Counted from the first letter of the stretch, positions 1-7,734 are shown. The stretch is DNA of 17,186 nucleotides from Dichotomicrobium sp046543175 (GCA_046543175.1 JBKGZY010000034.1:1-17186); one strand, 5' to 3'. Made by a program: numbers and translations. The notes: a model not told the origin generated them from the letters alone.

Positions 1-1260
1 ATGACAAGAGACCGGCTTTATTTCCTGTTCCTGAACATCGGTCATTTTTTCGATCACCTGTTCATGCTGATCTTCGCCACGGTGGCAGCGCTCGCGCTCA
101 CCAGCGAGTGGGGCGTTGGCTATGCGGAGCTTCTGGCCTATGCCACGCCGGGCTTCTTCGCCTTCGGCGTCTTCGCGCTGCCCGCCGGGTGGCTCGCCGA
201 CAAGTGGAGTCGCGACGGCATGATGGGCGTGTTCTTCGTCGGCATCGGCCTCGCCGCCATCGCCACAGGCCTCGCCGCGACGCCGCTACAGGTGGGGATC
301 GGCCTGTTCGTGATCGGGATGTTTGCGGCGATCTATCATCCGGTCGGCCTGGCGATCGTTTCCATGCAGTGGCGCAACACCGGTATGCGCATCGCGGTGA
401 ACGGGGTGTGGGGCAATCTGGGCGTCGCCTCGGCCGCGCTCGTCACCGGCTTCATGATCGACACGGCGGGCTGGCGCATGGCGTTCATCGCGCCCGGCAT
501 CGCCTCCGTCGCCGTCGGGCTCGGCTATCTGGCGCTGCGCTGGGAGCAGATCGGGCATGACCGGCGGCGCGACCGCGCGGCGGAGCAGGCGGACCGAACA
601 GAGGCGTCAGTGTCCATGCGGGGTCTCCTGCTGCGGATTTCGGCCATCGTGTTCCTCACCACGGCCGTCACCTCGGTGATCTTCCAGTCCACGACATTCG
701 CGCTGCCCAAGATTTTCGCCGAGCGGATGGAGGGATTCGCCGCGGAACTGGCCCTGTGGACGGACGCGACCGCCTCCGGCCCCGAGGCCGTCGCCAGCAT
801 GATCGGCTCGCTGGCCTTCGTTGTGTTCGCGGTGGCATCCTTCGCGCAGGTGCTGGTGGGCAGCATGCTCGACCGTTTCGGGCCGCGCCCGGTGTTCATG
901 ACCGTGGCGGCGATCCAGATCGTGTTCTTCGCGGCGATGCCGGGTCTGACCGACGGGTGGGCCTTCCTGGTGGCGCTGGGCTTCATGCTCGGCGCGTTCG
1001 GCCAGGTCCCCATCAACGACTTCATGATCTCGAAGCTGGCCAGCGGCGCGAACCGCGCGCGGGTCTACGGCATCCGCTTCGTCGTGGCGTTCACCGTGCT
1101 GGCGTTGACGCTGCCGCTGGTGGCGTTCGTCTACGACAACTGGGGCTTCGACACGCTATTCCGCATTCTCGCGGTGGCCGCGCTGGTGACCTTGTCGGCG
1201 GTCGCGATGCTGCCGCGGCGCCTGCCGACGCCGGAGGCCGCGCCTGTCGCTGCGGAATGA
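1..1260 (+). CDS. MFS transporter, fosmidomycin-resistance-like
   Basis: This is an inner-membrane major facilitator transporter of 419 aa, the usual length for a 12-helix MFS protein. The sequence shows alternating hydrophobic segments from residue 6 onward, an MFS motif A-like loop at residues 63-71 (GWLADKWSR) between helices 2 and 3, and a YHP motif at 112-114 that is frequent in Fsr-type and related exporters. A charged central loop at about 180-206 separates the two six-helix halves. The ATG at base 1 gives a sensible N-terminus, but an upstream start cannot be excluded because the window begins there. It is convergent with smpB. No substrate can be read from the sequence. Export of a drug or small metabolite is inferred from family resemblance only. 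Confidence 0.85.
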   Translation: MTRDRLYFLFLNIGHFFDHLFMLIFATVAALALTSEWGVGYAELLAYATPGFFAFGVFALPAGWLADKWSRDGMMGVFFVGIGLAAIATGLAATPLQVGIGLFVIGMFAAIYHPVGLAIVSMQWRNTGMRIAVNGVWGNLGVASAALVTGFMIDTAGWRMAFIAPGIASVAVGLGYLALRWEQIGHDRRRDRAAEQADRTEASVSMRGLLLRISAIVFLTTAVTSVIFQSTTFALPKIFAERMEGFAAELALWTDATASGPEAVASMIGSLAFVVFAVASFAQVLVGSMLDRFGPRPVFMTVAAIQIVFFAAMPGLTDGWAFLVALGFMLGAFGQVPINDFMISKLASGANRARVYGIRFVVAFTVLALTLPLVAFVYDNWGFDTLFRILAVAALVTLSAVAMLPRRLPTPEAAPVAAE

Positions 1261-1280
1261 TCCGCGATCAGCTTGAACGA

Positions 1281-1309
1281 CGTCATGCCCGTGCGTGACA
1301 CGGGCACCC
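1281..1309 (+). repeat. Palindromic REP-like repeat, copy 1
   Basis: This 29-nt element begins CGTCAT and ends CACCC. It contains an 8-bp perfect stem, TGCCCGTG / CACGGGCA, at 1286-1293 and 1299-1306 with a 5-nt loop. It shares its length and framework (CGTCAT, CCG, TGA, CGG, CC) with the copies at 17031-17059 and 17086-17114, while the stem bases differ in a paired way. It lies 20 bp after the MFS stop codon, so the hairpin may also act as a transcript end, although no T-run follows. Confidence 0.6.
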
Positions 1310-1340
1310 ATCGAGGCGACCCCGCTTAAGCCATTGATTT

Positions 1341-1393
1341 GATTGCCGGATTACTCGGGTGAGGCCCGAGCACGAGCAAGTCCGGCAATGACG
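1341..1393 (-). repeat. Palindromic REP-like repeat, copy 2, with 25-nt internal insertion
   Basis: Read on the - strand this starts CGTCATTGCCGGACTTG (1393-1377), identical over 17 nt to 17031-17047. It ends ATCCGGCAATC (1351-1341), identical over 11 nt to 17048-17058. Between these halves, 1352-1376 is 25 nt that is absent from the 17031 copy. It contains its own hairpin, CTCGGG-TGAGG-CCCGAG, at 1354-1370. The copy is inverted relative to copy 1, 31 bp away, giving a BIME-like pair in the convergent MFS/smpB gap. Confidence 0.65.
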
Positions 1394-1451
1394 CCCGTTG
1401 AAGTTTCAGTCTGGTCGGCCAATGCCCCGGCTTGCGGGGCCGCTTTGACCG

Positions 1452-1925
1452 TCACCCCTTCTCGCGCAGCAGCCGCGCCTTCTGCCGCTGCCAGTCGCGC
1501 GCCTTCTCCGCCTCGCGCTTGTCGTGCTGCTTGCGGCCCCGGCCGAGCGCCAGTTGCACCTTCGCGATGCCCCGGTCGTTGAAATACAGCTTCAGCGGCA
1601 CGAGCGTCATGCCCTCGCGCTCGGTCGCGCCGATCAGCCGGGCAATCTCCTTCTTGTGCAGCAGCAGCTTGCGCGGGCGGCGTTCCTCGTGGTTGAAGCG
1701 GTTGGCCTGCCTGTATTCCTGGATCGCGCTGTTGATGAGGTAGATTTCGCCCTTTTCCGCGCTCGCGTAGGATTCCGCGATATTGGCGCGACCCTCGCGC
1801 AGGCTCTTCACCTCGGAGCCTTGCAGCGCAATTCCGGCCTCGAACGTTTCAAGGATTTCGTAGTTGTGGCGCGCCTTGCGGTTCTCGGCCACGGTCCGGC
1901 GCGCCGGGTCTTTCTTCTGGTTCAT
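1452..1925 (-). CDS. smpB: SsrA-binding protein SmpB
   Basis: SmpB is the protein partner of tmRNA. It brings SsrA to stalled ribosomes so that the nascent chain is tagged and the ribosome recycled, in the cytoplasm. The 157-aa product has the normal length. Conserved family segments are visible: NRKARHNYEILETFEAGIAL at 15-34, then GSEVKSLREGRANIAESYA at 37-55, the HKKEIARLIGATEREGMTLVPLKLYF region at about 90-115, and the basic C-terminal tail GRGRKQHDKRE...REKG at 128-157 that enters the decoding site. It lies 32 bp downstream of dapA on the same strand, an arrangement common in alphaproteobacteria. No ssrA gene is visible in the window. Confidence 0.96.
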   Translation of the reverse strand: MNQKKDPARRTVAENRKARHNYEILETFEAGIALQGSEVKSLREGRANIAESYASAEKGEIYLINSAIQEYRQANRFNHEERRPRKLLLHKKEIARLIGATEREGMTLVPLKLYFNDRGIAKVQLALGRGRKQHDKREAEKARDWQRQKARLLREKG

Positions 1926-1957
1926 GGCGTGCTCTCGCTGCCGGGGCCGCCCTGGTT

Positions 1958-2830
1958 TCAGGCGAGGCCGGCTTTTTCCAGCGCGTCTTCCACCGCGCGC
2001 TTCGAGGCGTCTGAAAGCGATGCCAGCGGCGGGCGCACATCCTCGCGGCAGAGGCCCAGCAGCTGCGCGGCGTATTTGACCGGCGCGGGGTTGGATTCGA
2101 TGAACAGTGCCTGGTGCAGCGGCATCAGCCGGTCATGCAGCTTCAGCGCAGTCGTGTAGTCGCCCGCCTCGCAAGCATTCTGGAAACGCGCGCACAACTC
2201 CGGCGCGACATTGGCGGTAACGGAGATGCAGCCATGCCCGCCATGCGCGTTGAAGCCCAGCGCCGTGCCGTCCTCGCCGGAAAGCTGCACGAAGTTCTCG
2301 CCCATCGCCGCGCGCTGGCGGCTGACCCGCGCCGTGTCCGCCGTTGCGTCCTTCACGCCGGCAATGTTCGGCAGCTCGTAAAGCCGCGCCATTGTTTCCA
2401 CGGACAGGTCGACGATGCTGCGACCCGGTATATTGTAGATGATGATGGGGATGTCCACGGCGTCGTTGATCGCCTTGAAATGCTGGTACATCCCCTCCTG
2501 GGTCGGCTTGTTGTAATAGGGCGTGACACTCAGCACCGCATCGGCCCCGGCGCGCGCGGCATGTTCGCTGAACTCGATCGCCTCGGCCGTATTGTTCGAC
2601 CCCGCGCCCGCGATCACCGGAACGCGCCCCGCCGCCTGTGCCACGCACATTTCGATGACGTATTTGTGCTCGTCATGGCTCAACGTGGGCGATTCGCCGG
2701 TGGTGCCGACCGGGACAAGACCATGCGTGCCCGCTTCGATCTGGCGTTCGACAAGGCCGCGAAAGGCCTCTTCGTCGAGGCGATTGTCGCGGAACGGCGT
2801 TATCAGCGCGGTGAACGAGCCTCTGAACAT
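1958..2830 (-). CDS. dapA: 4-hydroxy-tetrahydrodipicolinate synthase DapA
   Basis: DapA condenses pyruvate with aspartate-semialdehyde, the first committed step of the diaminopimelate/lysine pathway in the cytoplasm. The product is 290 aa, the usual length. Catalytic features are in place: GTTGESPTL at 42-50 (Thr43/Thr44), VTPYYNKP at 102-109, Tyr132 in IYNIPGR with Arg137, and the Schiff-base Lys160 in GVKDAT. These sit one residue before the E. coli numbering. The start at 2830 is chosen because MFRGSFTALITPF is the conserved N-terminus and an AAGGG ribosome-binding site (2838-2842) precedes it. An upstream in-frame ATG at 2890 would add 20 atypical residues. It is transcribed with smpB and divergently from the transglycosylase gene. 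Confidence 0.96.
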   Translation of the reverse strand: MFRGSFTALITPFRDNRLDEEAFRGLVERQIEAGTHGLVPVGTTGESPTLSHDEHKYVIEMCVAQAAGRVPVIAGAGSNNTAEAIEFSEHAARAGADAVLSVTPYYNKPTQEGMYQHFKAINDAVDIPIIIYNIPGRSIVDLSVETMARLYELPNIAGVKDATADTARVSRQRAAMGENFVQLSGEDGTALGFNAHGGHGCISVTANVAPELCARFQNACEAGDYTTALKLHDRLMPLHQALFIESNPAPVKYAAQLLGLCREDVRPPLASLSDASKRAVEDALEKAGLA

Positions 2831-2837
2831 CGGTGAT

Positions 2838-2842
2838 CCCTT
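2838..2842 (-). promoter_or_regulatory. Ribosome-binding site of dapA
   Basis: On the - strand AAGGG lies 7 nt before the ATG at 2830. This decides the start in favour of the 290-aa DapA rather than the longer reading from 2890. Confidence 0.6.
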
Positions 2843-3090
2843 GTTGGTGACGTTTAACGCGACGATAATGAGTTGTCGGCACGTGGGCAATACTGGTTCG
2901 CGGGGGCATCACCCGTTCAGCGTGCGGTCATGATTATGCCGAATTCCTGCCGCTTGCCTCCTGATGGCGACGTGGCAGAATCCGCGCGGGGTTAAGGTCT
3001 TCTGTACCGGCATGTGCGATACTTCGGGTTTCAAGACGTCTAGCGCTTCCCGGCGCGCGTTTCAGGTAACACAGTTGAAAATCGGAACAG
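2843..3090. promoter_or_regulatory. Divergent promoter region, dapA / lytic transglycosylase
   Basis: About 260 bp separate the starts of two divergently transcribed genes, so promoters for both should lie here. The stretch is visibly less GC-rich than the genes. I could not find a -35/-10 pair with good matches and correct spacing for either direction, and saw no clear operator. The role is inferred from position only. Confidence 0.4.
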
Positions 3091-5589
3091 ATGGGGAAAC
3101 GATCTGACACAGCTTCCGGCGTGGGCGGCGCACGTTTCGGAACGTTACTCGCCGGTGCGGCCGTCGTCGGGGCCCTGAGCGGGTTGGCGATCGGGTTGCA
3201 GCCGTGGTGGGGGGACGAGAACCAGATTGCCGCCGTGACTCCGGACCGGGCCGCAGCCCCGGTCTCCGACGCAACGCCGAGTCCCGCCGCAACACCTCAA
3301 CCTGCTGCGGCAACGCCGGAAACGGCGCCGGTCGCGCCTGCGGCGTCTTCACCCGATTTCGATGTCCGCCCGCTGCCGCAAGCTGCCGTCAGCGCTGCCG
3401 AACAAGCGAGCGCGGCTGCATCGGGCGCGGAAAGCGCCATCCCCGAGATACCGGTGCGCAAGCTCCCGCCGACGCAGCCCGAGCCGCGCATCGCTTCGCT
3501 GTCGCGGCCGAGTGCCGCCCCCTCGGCTCCGCCCTGGAGCCACGACGAGCGGCGGCAACCGGCCGGCCTCGACCGGGTCGCCATCGCCGATCGTCTTGCC
3601 CAGATCGAGCGAATCCGGATTTCCGACAGCGATCTCAGGCTGCTGAAAGAGGCCGTGCGGCTGTTTTACTCCGAGAAGTTCGACACCGGAACACCGTTGA
3701 TTGAACGGATCGAGGATGACACGGCGCGGCGCATGGCGCGCTGGTACTATCTCCGGTCCAGCAACGGGCACGCGCCCCTCGCCGAGTTCGCCGCATTCCG
3801 CCGCGACCACCCGATGTGGCCGAGCAAGAAGCTGATACAAAGCAACGCGGAACTGTCCGCACTGCTGAAGCAACCCCCCGCCGAAGAGGTGTTCGCCTTT
3901 TTCGCGGACGCGCCGCCGCGCACGGGCGCGGGCAAGGCGGCGCTGGGCGCAGCCTATCGCGCCACGGGCGAAGAGGAACGCGGAACGGATCTCATCCGCG
4001 AAGCCTGGCGGCGTCATGCGCTGGACGAGGACGCGCAGAAGGCGATTCGCGAGCGTTTCGGCAAGCTGTTGCGCAAGGCGGATCACAAGGCGCGCGCCGA
4101 CTGGCTGCTGGCGCAGGACCGGCGCAGCCTCACCGATGGCGCGCGCAAGCTGAAAAAGGAACTGGACAAGCTGGAACAGGTCGCGCTGGAGGCACGCATT
4201 GCCGAGGTTCGCCGGTCGCGCAGTGCGGGCGGGCTGCTGACCCGGCTGGACAAGGACGTCAAGACCACGCCGGAAGTTCTGCTAAGCCGTGTCCGATGGC
4301 TGCGCCGGCATGGCAATGACGAGAAGGCCTGGCGGCTGATGAAGATGGCGCCCGATGATGCCGAGGCTCTGGTCGATCCCGATGCCTGGTGGCAGGAGCG
4401 GCGCATCCAAGTGCGCAGGGCGCTGAATTCCGGCGATGCCGAAACGGCCTACGCCATTGCGCGCGGGCACGGGGGCGCGACCGGCGAGGATCTGCACGAG
4501 GCGGAGTTCCTTGCCGGCTGGCTCGCGCTGCGTTTCTTGGACAAGCCGGAAGCGGCCAGAGAGCATTTCGCGGCCTCGCGCAAGGGCGCCGACCTGCCCA
4601 AGGATTACGCCCGCAGCGATTACTGGCTGGGGCGGGCGGAGTTGAAACTCGGCAATCGCGCCGCGGCGGAGCGTCTGTTCGCCGCGGCCGGCGAGCATTT
4701 CCATACCTATTACGGCCAGCTCGCCCGCGCGGCGCTCGGCGACAAGGCTGAGCGGATTTCCTTCCGCCCGCCGGCGCGCCCGGAAGCCGCTGACATGGAG
4801 CGGTTCGTGGCGCGCGATGTCGTTCGCGCGCTGCCGATCTCGAACCAGGCCGGTTTCGACTCGTTCCTGTCGCTGTTCCTTTACGAATTGGCGCGTGACC
4901 TGGAATCGCCGGGCGAGATGACTCTCGCCGCCGAACTGGCCAAGCGCATCGCGCCGCCGAATGTTCTCGTGCGGTTCGGCAAGGTGGCGCTGAATCGCGG
5001 TTTCCCGGTCGAGAGCTATGCCTATCCGACCGACATCCCCGAGTTCGAGATGCCTATGGGCGCCGCGCCGGTCGAGCGCGCGCTGATGCTGGCGCTGGCC
5101 CGGCAGGAAAGCGAATTCAACCCCCGCGCCAGAAGCAGCGCCGGGGCACGCGGCCTGATGCAGCTCATGCCCGGCACGGCGCGGATGATGGCGCAGGCCA
5201 ACAATGTCGGCTACCAATTATCGAGCCTTTATGAGCCGGAATATAACGCCAAGCTGGGCAGTTCCTATATGCGCCGGCTGCTCGACCGCTTCGACCAGTC
5301 CTATATCATGATGCTGGCGGGCTATAACGCCGGGCCGGGCCGGGTATCGCAATGGATCGAAAAGTTCGGCGATCCCCGCCGGCCGACTGTCGATCCCGTC
5401 GATTGGGTCGAGCGCATCCCGTTCACGCAGACGCGCGTCTACGTCCACAAGATCATGGAAAGCCTTCAGGTCTACCGGGCAGTGCTGAACCAGGGAGTCG
5501 CCGGCGAAACCACCCTGGCAGCCGATCTGCATCGCGGACGCCGCGCTGCCGCGCCCGACCCGATTTACGCCGGCACCGGGATGAACTAA
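3091..5589 (+). CDS. slt: Soluble lytic murein transglycosylase, SLT family
   Basis: This enzyme cleaves the MurNAc-GlcNAc bond of peptidoglycan with formation of 1,6-anhydroMurNAc, acting in the periplasm. The 832-aa product begins with a hydrophobic segment (about 17-37) that could be a signal anchor. An Ala/Pro-rich low-complexity linker follows to about residue 150. A long alpha-helical repeat region of the Slt70 U/L-domain kind spans about 155-640. The C-terminal SLT catalytic domain spans about 650-800. The catalytic Glu673 sits in RQESEFNP, followed by GLMQLMPGTA at 688-697 and AGYNAGPGRV at 743-752, all hallmarks of family 1 transglycosylases. It is longer than E. coli Slt70 (about 645 aa), mainly because of the N-terminal linker. 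The start has only a weak Shine-Dalgarno (GGAACAG). The alpha/beta hydrolase follows 61 bp downstream. Confidence 0.93.
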   Translation: MGKRSDTASGVGGARFGTLLAGAAVVGALSGLAIGLQPWWGDENQIAAVTPDRAAAPVSDATPSPAATPQPAAATPETAPVAPAASSPDFDVRPLPQAAVSAAEQASAAASGAESAIPEIPVRKLPPTQPEPRIASLSRPSAAPSAPPWSHDERRQPAGLDRVAIADRLAQIERIRISDSDLRLLKEAVRLFYSEKFDTGTPLIERIEDDTARRMARWYYLRSSNGHAPLAEFAAFRRDHPMWPSKKLIQSNAELSALLKQPPAEEVFAFFADAPPRTGAGKAALGAAYRATGEEERGTDLIREAWRRHALDEDAQKAIRERFGKLLRKADHKARADWLLAQDRRSLTDGARKLKKELDKLEQVALEARIAEVRRSRSAGGLLTRLDKDVKTTPEVLLSRVRWLRRHGNDEKAWRLMKMAPDDAEALVDPDAWWQERRIQVRRALNSGDAETAYAIARGHGGATGEDLHEAEFLAGWLALRFLDKPEAAREHFAASRKGADLPKDYARSDYWLGRAELKLGNRAAAERLFAAAGEHFHTYYGQLARAALGDKAERISFRPPARPEAADMERFVARDVVRALPISNQAGFDSFLSLFLYELARDLESPGEMTLAAELAKRIAPPNVLVRFGKVALNRGFPVESYAYPTDIPEFEMPMGAAPVERALMLALARQESEFNPRARSSAGARGLMQLMPGTARMMAQANNVGYQLSSLYEPEYNAKLGSSYMRRLLDRFDQSYIMMLAGYNAGPGRVSQWIEKFGDPRRPTVDPVDWVERIPFTQTRVYVHKIMESLQVYRAVLNQGVAGETTLAADLHRGRRAAAPDPIYAGTGMN

Positions 5590-5650
5590 CAAGGCGCGCG
5601 AGCATTTGGCCGCGCCCGTGCCGCGCGTGTTTCAGGGAACCGGTTCTGCC

Positions 5651-6610
5651 ATGGCAACGTCCTCTCAGCGTCCGCCGACCGCGCGCCGGTCATGGCGCGA
5701 TATTTACTACACTTCCTTCGACGGTCTGCGGCTGCATGCGCGCCATTACGGCCAGCCGAACCCGGACACCCGCGCGGTGGTCTGCCTGGCGGGGCTGACA
5801 CGCAATTCCAGCGACTTCCACATGCTGGCGGAACACCTCGCCACACGCCGCCGGTCGCCGCGCGAAGTCTTCGCGCTGGATTACCGCGGGCGCGGCCATT
5901 CGGACCACGACCCCGACTGGCGCAATTATTCGCCGTTTATCGAGCTTCTGGACACGCTGGACTTCATGGCGACCCACGAGTTGCACGACGCCGCGGTGAT
6001 CGGCACGTCGCGCGGCGGCATCATCGCGATGATGATGGCTGTGCTGCGCCCGGGTATGATCGGCGCGGCGGTGCTGAACGACATCGGCCCGGAGATCGGC
6101 ACCGCCGGCCTGGCGCGGATCATGGGCTATGCCGGGAAAATCCCGGTGCCCGCCGACTGGAACGAGGCGGTCGAACTGGTGCGCCAGATCAACGAGCGCT
6201 TCTTCACCGATATGAGTGCGGAGGACTGGGAAACGCTGGCCCGGCAGTCCTTCAACGAAACGGAGGACGGGCGGCCGGCCGCCAGCTACGATCCCCGGAT
6301 CGCCAAGGCACTGTCACAGATCGACATCTCGAAGCGCATTCCGGATATGTGGGCGCATTACGAGGCTCTGTCCGACGTCCCGCTGATGATCCTGCGCGGC
6401 GAGAATACCGATCTGCTGGCAGCCTCGACCTTCGAGGAAATGAAGCGGCGCCATCCGGGGGCAACGGCGCTGACGATACCGGCCCAAGGGCATCCCGTGC
6501 TGTTCCTGGACCGGTTCAGCATCGGCGAGGTCGGGCGGTTTCTCGGCGAGAACGACCCGGTGCGCGAGGTCCATCACCCGATCCCCTACGAGCTTTACCC
6601 CGCTGCGTAA
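5651..6610 (+). CDS. Alpha/beta hydrolase
   Basis: This is a cytoplasmic alpha/beta-hydrolase-fold enzyme of 319 aa with no signal peptide. The nucleophile elbow GTSRG places Ser120. The likely catalytic acid is Asp254 in LRGENTDLL and the base is His281 in PAQGHPVLF. DYRGRGHSD at about 78-86 matches the conserved segment after strand 4 of the fold. The substrate is not evident: esters, lactones and C-C bonds are all handled by this family. The ATG at 5651 is preferred over an in-frame TTG at 5606, because an AGGGA lies 12 nt before it and the extra 15 residues look random. It is probably co-transcribed with the lytic transglycosylase and shares the downstream gap with the convergent IalB gene. 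Confidence 0.88.
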   Translation: MATSSQRPPTARRSWRDIYYTSFDGLRLHARHYGQPNPDTRAVVCLAGLTRNSSDFHMLAEHLATRRRSPREVFALDYRGRGHSDHDPDWRNYSPFIELLDTLDFMATHELHDAAVIGTSRGGIIAMMMAVLRPGMIGAAVLNDIGPEIGTAGLARIMGYAGKIPVPADWNEAVELVRQINERFFTDMSAEDWETLARQSFNETEDGRPAASYDPRIAKALSQIDISKRIPDMWAHYEALSDVPLMILRGENTDLLAASTFEEMKRRHPGATALTIPAQGHPVLFLDRFSIGEVGRFLGENDPVREVHHPIPYELYPAA

Positions 6611-6618
6611 CAGGACAT

Positions 6619-6655
6619 AAAAAAGCTGCCGCCCGCAAGGAAGGCGGACGGCAGC
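6619..6655 (-). terminator. Rho-independent terminator of the IalB-family gene
   Basis: On the - strand a 12-bp stem, GCTGCCGTCCGC (6655-6644) with GCGGGCGGCAGC (6636-6625), closes a 7-nt loop and is followed directly by TTTTTT (6624-6619). One pair is G-U in the - strand RNA but a C/A mismatch in the + strand RNA. The hairpin and U-tract are therefore built for the leftward transcript, 31 bp past the IalB stop codon. It may also stop readthrough from the hydrolase. Confidence 0.88.
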
Positions 6656-6686
6656 GCGGTTGTACCTTGGTCGGCCCGACGGTGGC

Positions 6687-7379
6687 CTACTGACTTTGGG
6701 CTTCTTTCTTCTGCTGTTCTTCGCGCGCCTTCTTCATCATCGCCATCTGGCGCTTGCGGATGCTCTGCATCAGCCTTTGGCGCGCGGAGCGATATTTTTC
6801 GTTGTCGACCGGGTCGCCGGTATAAGCCTTGGTGAAGCCCGACAGCGGCACCGGGAACCCGACGGGCTTGCCCGACAGGTTGACCGCGGCGACCACAATC
6901 TTTTCGCCGTTCTTGAATTTCTCGATCAATTCATTGGTGGCTTCGGCCTCGGCCGTGCAGCCGCCGACGTGACACAGCGTGTATTTGAGCTTGATCGGCT
7001 CGCCGTCGTCGATCTTGGCCTGAACGCCGGCCGGCAGCGCCATGCCAAGCGGCACCATCACCATCAGGGAGCGCCTATCCGTGCCCTGGACCTCGCGGAT
7101 CGCCGCAGACACCAGAACGCGGCCGGTATTACCGTCGATGCGCTCGTGATGGGTCAGGCAAACATCAAGCTGCTCGCCTTCCTCCTGCAGGCTCGGCGCC
7201 TTCTCGCACAGCTTGACCCAGGCTGCCTCCGCCTTTTTCGACGCGCCTTCCTTGTTTGCTTCGTCTTGCGCGGCCGCCGGCGGACTCACCAGCAGCGAGC
7301 CAGCGATCGCGGCGCTGGCCACCAGGCTGCACATGGTGACACCCGTCCGGCACATCTTTTCCATTGCTACGTTCAACAT
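6687..7379 (-). CDS. Invasion-associated locus B (IalB) family protein
   Basis: This is a secreted, probably periplasmic, 230-aa protein of the IalB family. The family is named from Bartonella invasion but is widespread in free-living alphaproteobacteria, where its role is poorly defined. A signal peptide is visible, with hydrophobic residues at about 17-37 ending PPAAAQ. The mature part has WVKLC, LDVCL and LCHVGGC, giving four cysteines (58, 74, 136, 141) that probably form disulfides. VSAAIREVQG, VMVPLGMALPAGVQAKID and VNLSGKPVGFPVPLSGFTKAY match the usual beta-rich domain. The last 35 residues are a charged, Lys/Arg/Gln/Met-rich tail, likely helical. The start at 7379 has AAAGG 8-9 nt upstream. 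A strong terminator follows. It is a single-gene unit. Confidence 0.88.
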   Translation of the reverse strand: MLNVAMEKMCRTGVTMCSLVASAAIAGSLLVSPPAAAQDEANKEGASKKAEAAWVKLCEKAPSLQEEGEQLDVCLTHHERIDGNTGRVLVSAAIREVQGTDRRSLMVMVPLGMALPAGVQAKIDDGEPIKLKYTLCHVGGCTAEAEATNELIEKFKNGEKIVVAAVNLSGKPVGFPVPLSGFTKAYTGDPVDNEKYRSARQRLMQSIRKRQMAMMKKAREEQQKKEAQSQ

Positions 7380-7666
7380 CCAATCAACCTTTCACAACCA
7401 GTTCCGGGCCTAGCTCCGGCCATTCTGCCGCCGCGCTGGCACCCCCCAACATTGACCTGCGTGCATCGAATTGAGGCGACTTCGTGACGCCCGGCGTTCA
7501 AACGCAGCCTCGGTACACAGCCTCTCACTGCTGCGCTGACTGCGAACCCGTCAGGTCATCCGATTTCGCCGACAACGGTCGTGCCGGATTGCCCCGCCCC
7601 GACTATTTGTCCACGCCGGCAAAGGTAATCCATTTTTTGCTCATTTTGTGGCCAACACTCCCGTCT

Positions 7667-7684
7667 GCCGCGGTTGTACGCGGC
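7667..7684. repeat. GCCGCG/CGCGGC inverted repeat upstream of the solute-binding protein
   Basis: GCCGCG-GTTGTA-CGCGGC is a perfect 6-bp inverted repeat 59 bp upstream of the ATG at 7744. It is identical, apart from one extra T in the spacer, to 16957-16973 upstream of the RND gene. It could be an operator or a small hairpin. A T-run follows only after 9 nt, so it is a poor terminator. Confidence 0.35.
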
Positions 7685-7702
7685 GTCACGTGTTTTTATG
7701 CT
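7674..7702 (+). promoter_or_regulatory. Candidate sigma70-type promoter of the solute-binding protein operon
   Basis: TTGTAC (7674-7679) and TATGCT (7697-7702) are 17 bp apart, matching the consensus at 3/6 and 4/6 positions. This would leave a leader of about 35 nt. The -35 box overlaps the inverted repeat at 7667-7684, a position suited to repression. Confidence 0.3.
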
Positions 7703-7730
7703 CACGCCGGCTGAACGACCGGCCGCAGGC

Positions 7731-7734
7731 GGAG
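7731..7734 (+). promoter_or_regulatory. Ribosome-binding site of the solute-binding protein
   Basis: GGAG lies 9 nt before the ATG at 7744. This supports that start, which places the hydrophobic signal peptide at the N-terminus, over the GTG at 7648. Confidence 0.55.

Noticed and set aside
2114..2836. 240-codon open frame on the + strand opposite dapA
   Set aside because: It is Arg/His/Asp-rich antisense translation. dapA carries all catalytic residues on the other strand.
4282..5217. 311-codon open frame on the - strand inside the lytic transglycosylase gene
   Set aside because: The sequence has Arg/Gly/Ala shadow composition and no motif, and it lies entirely within the well-supported SLT coding sequence.
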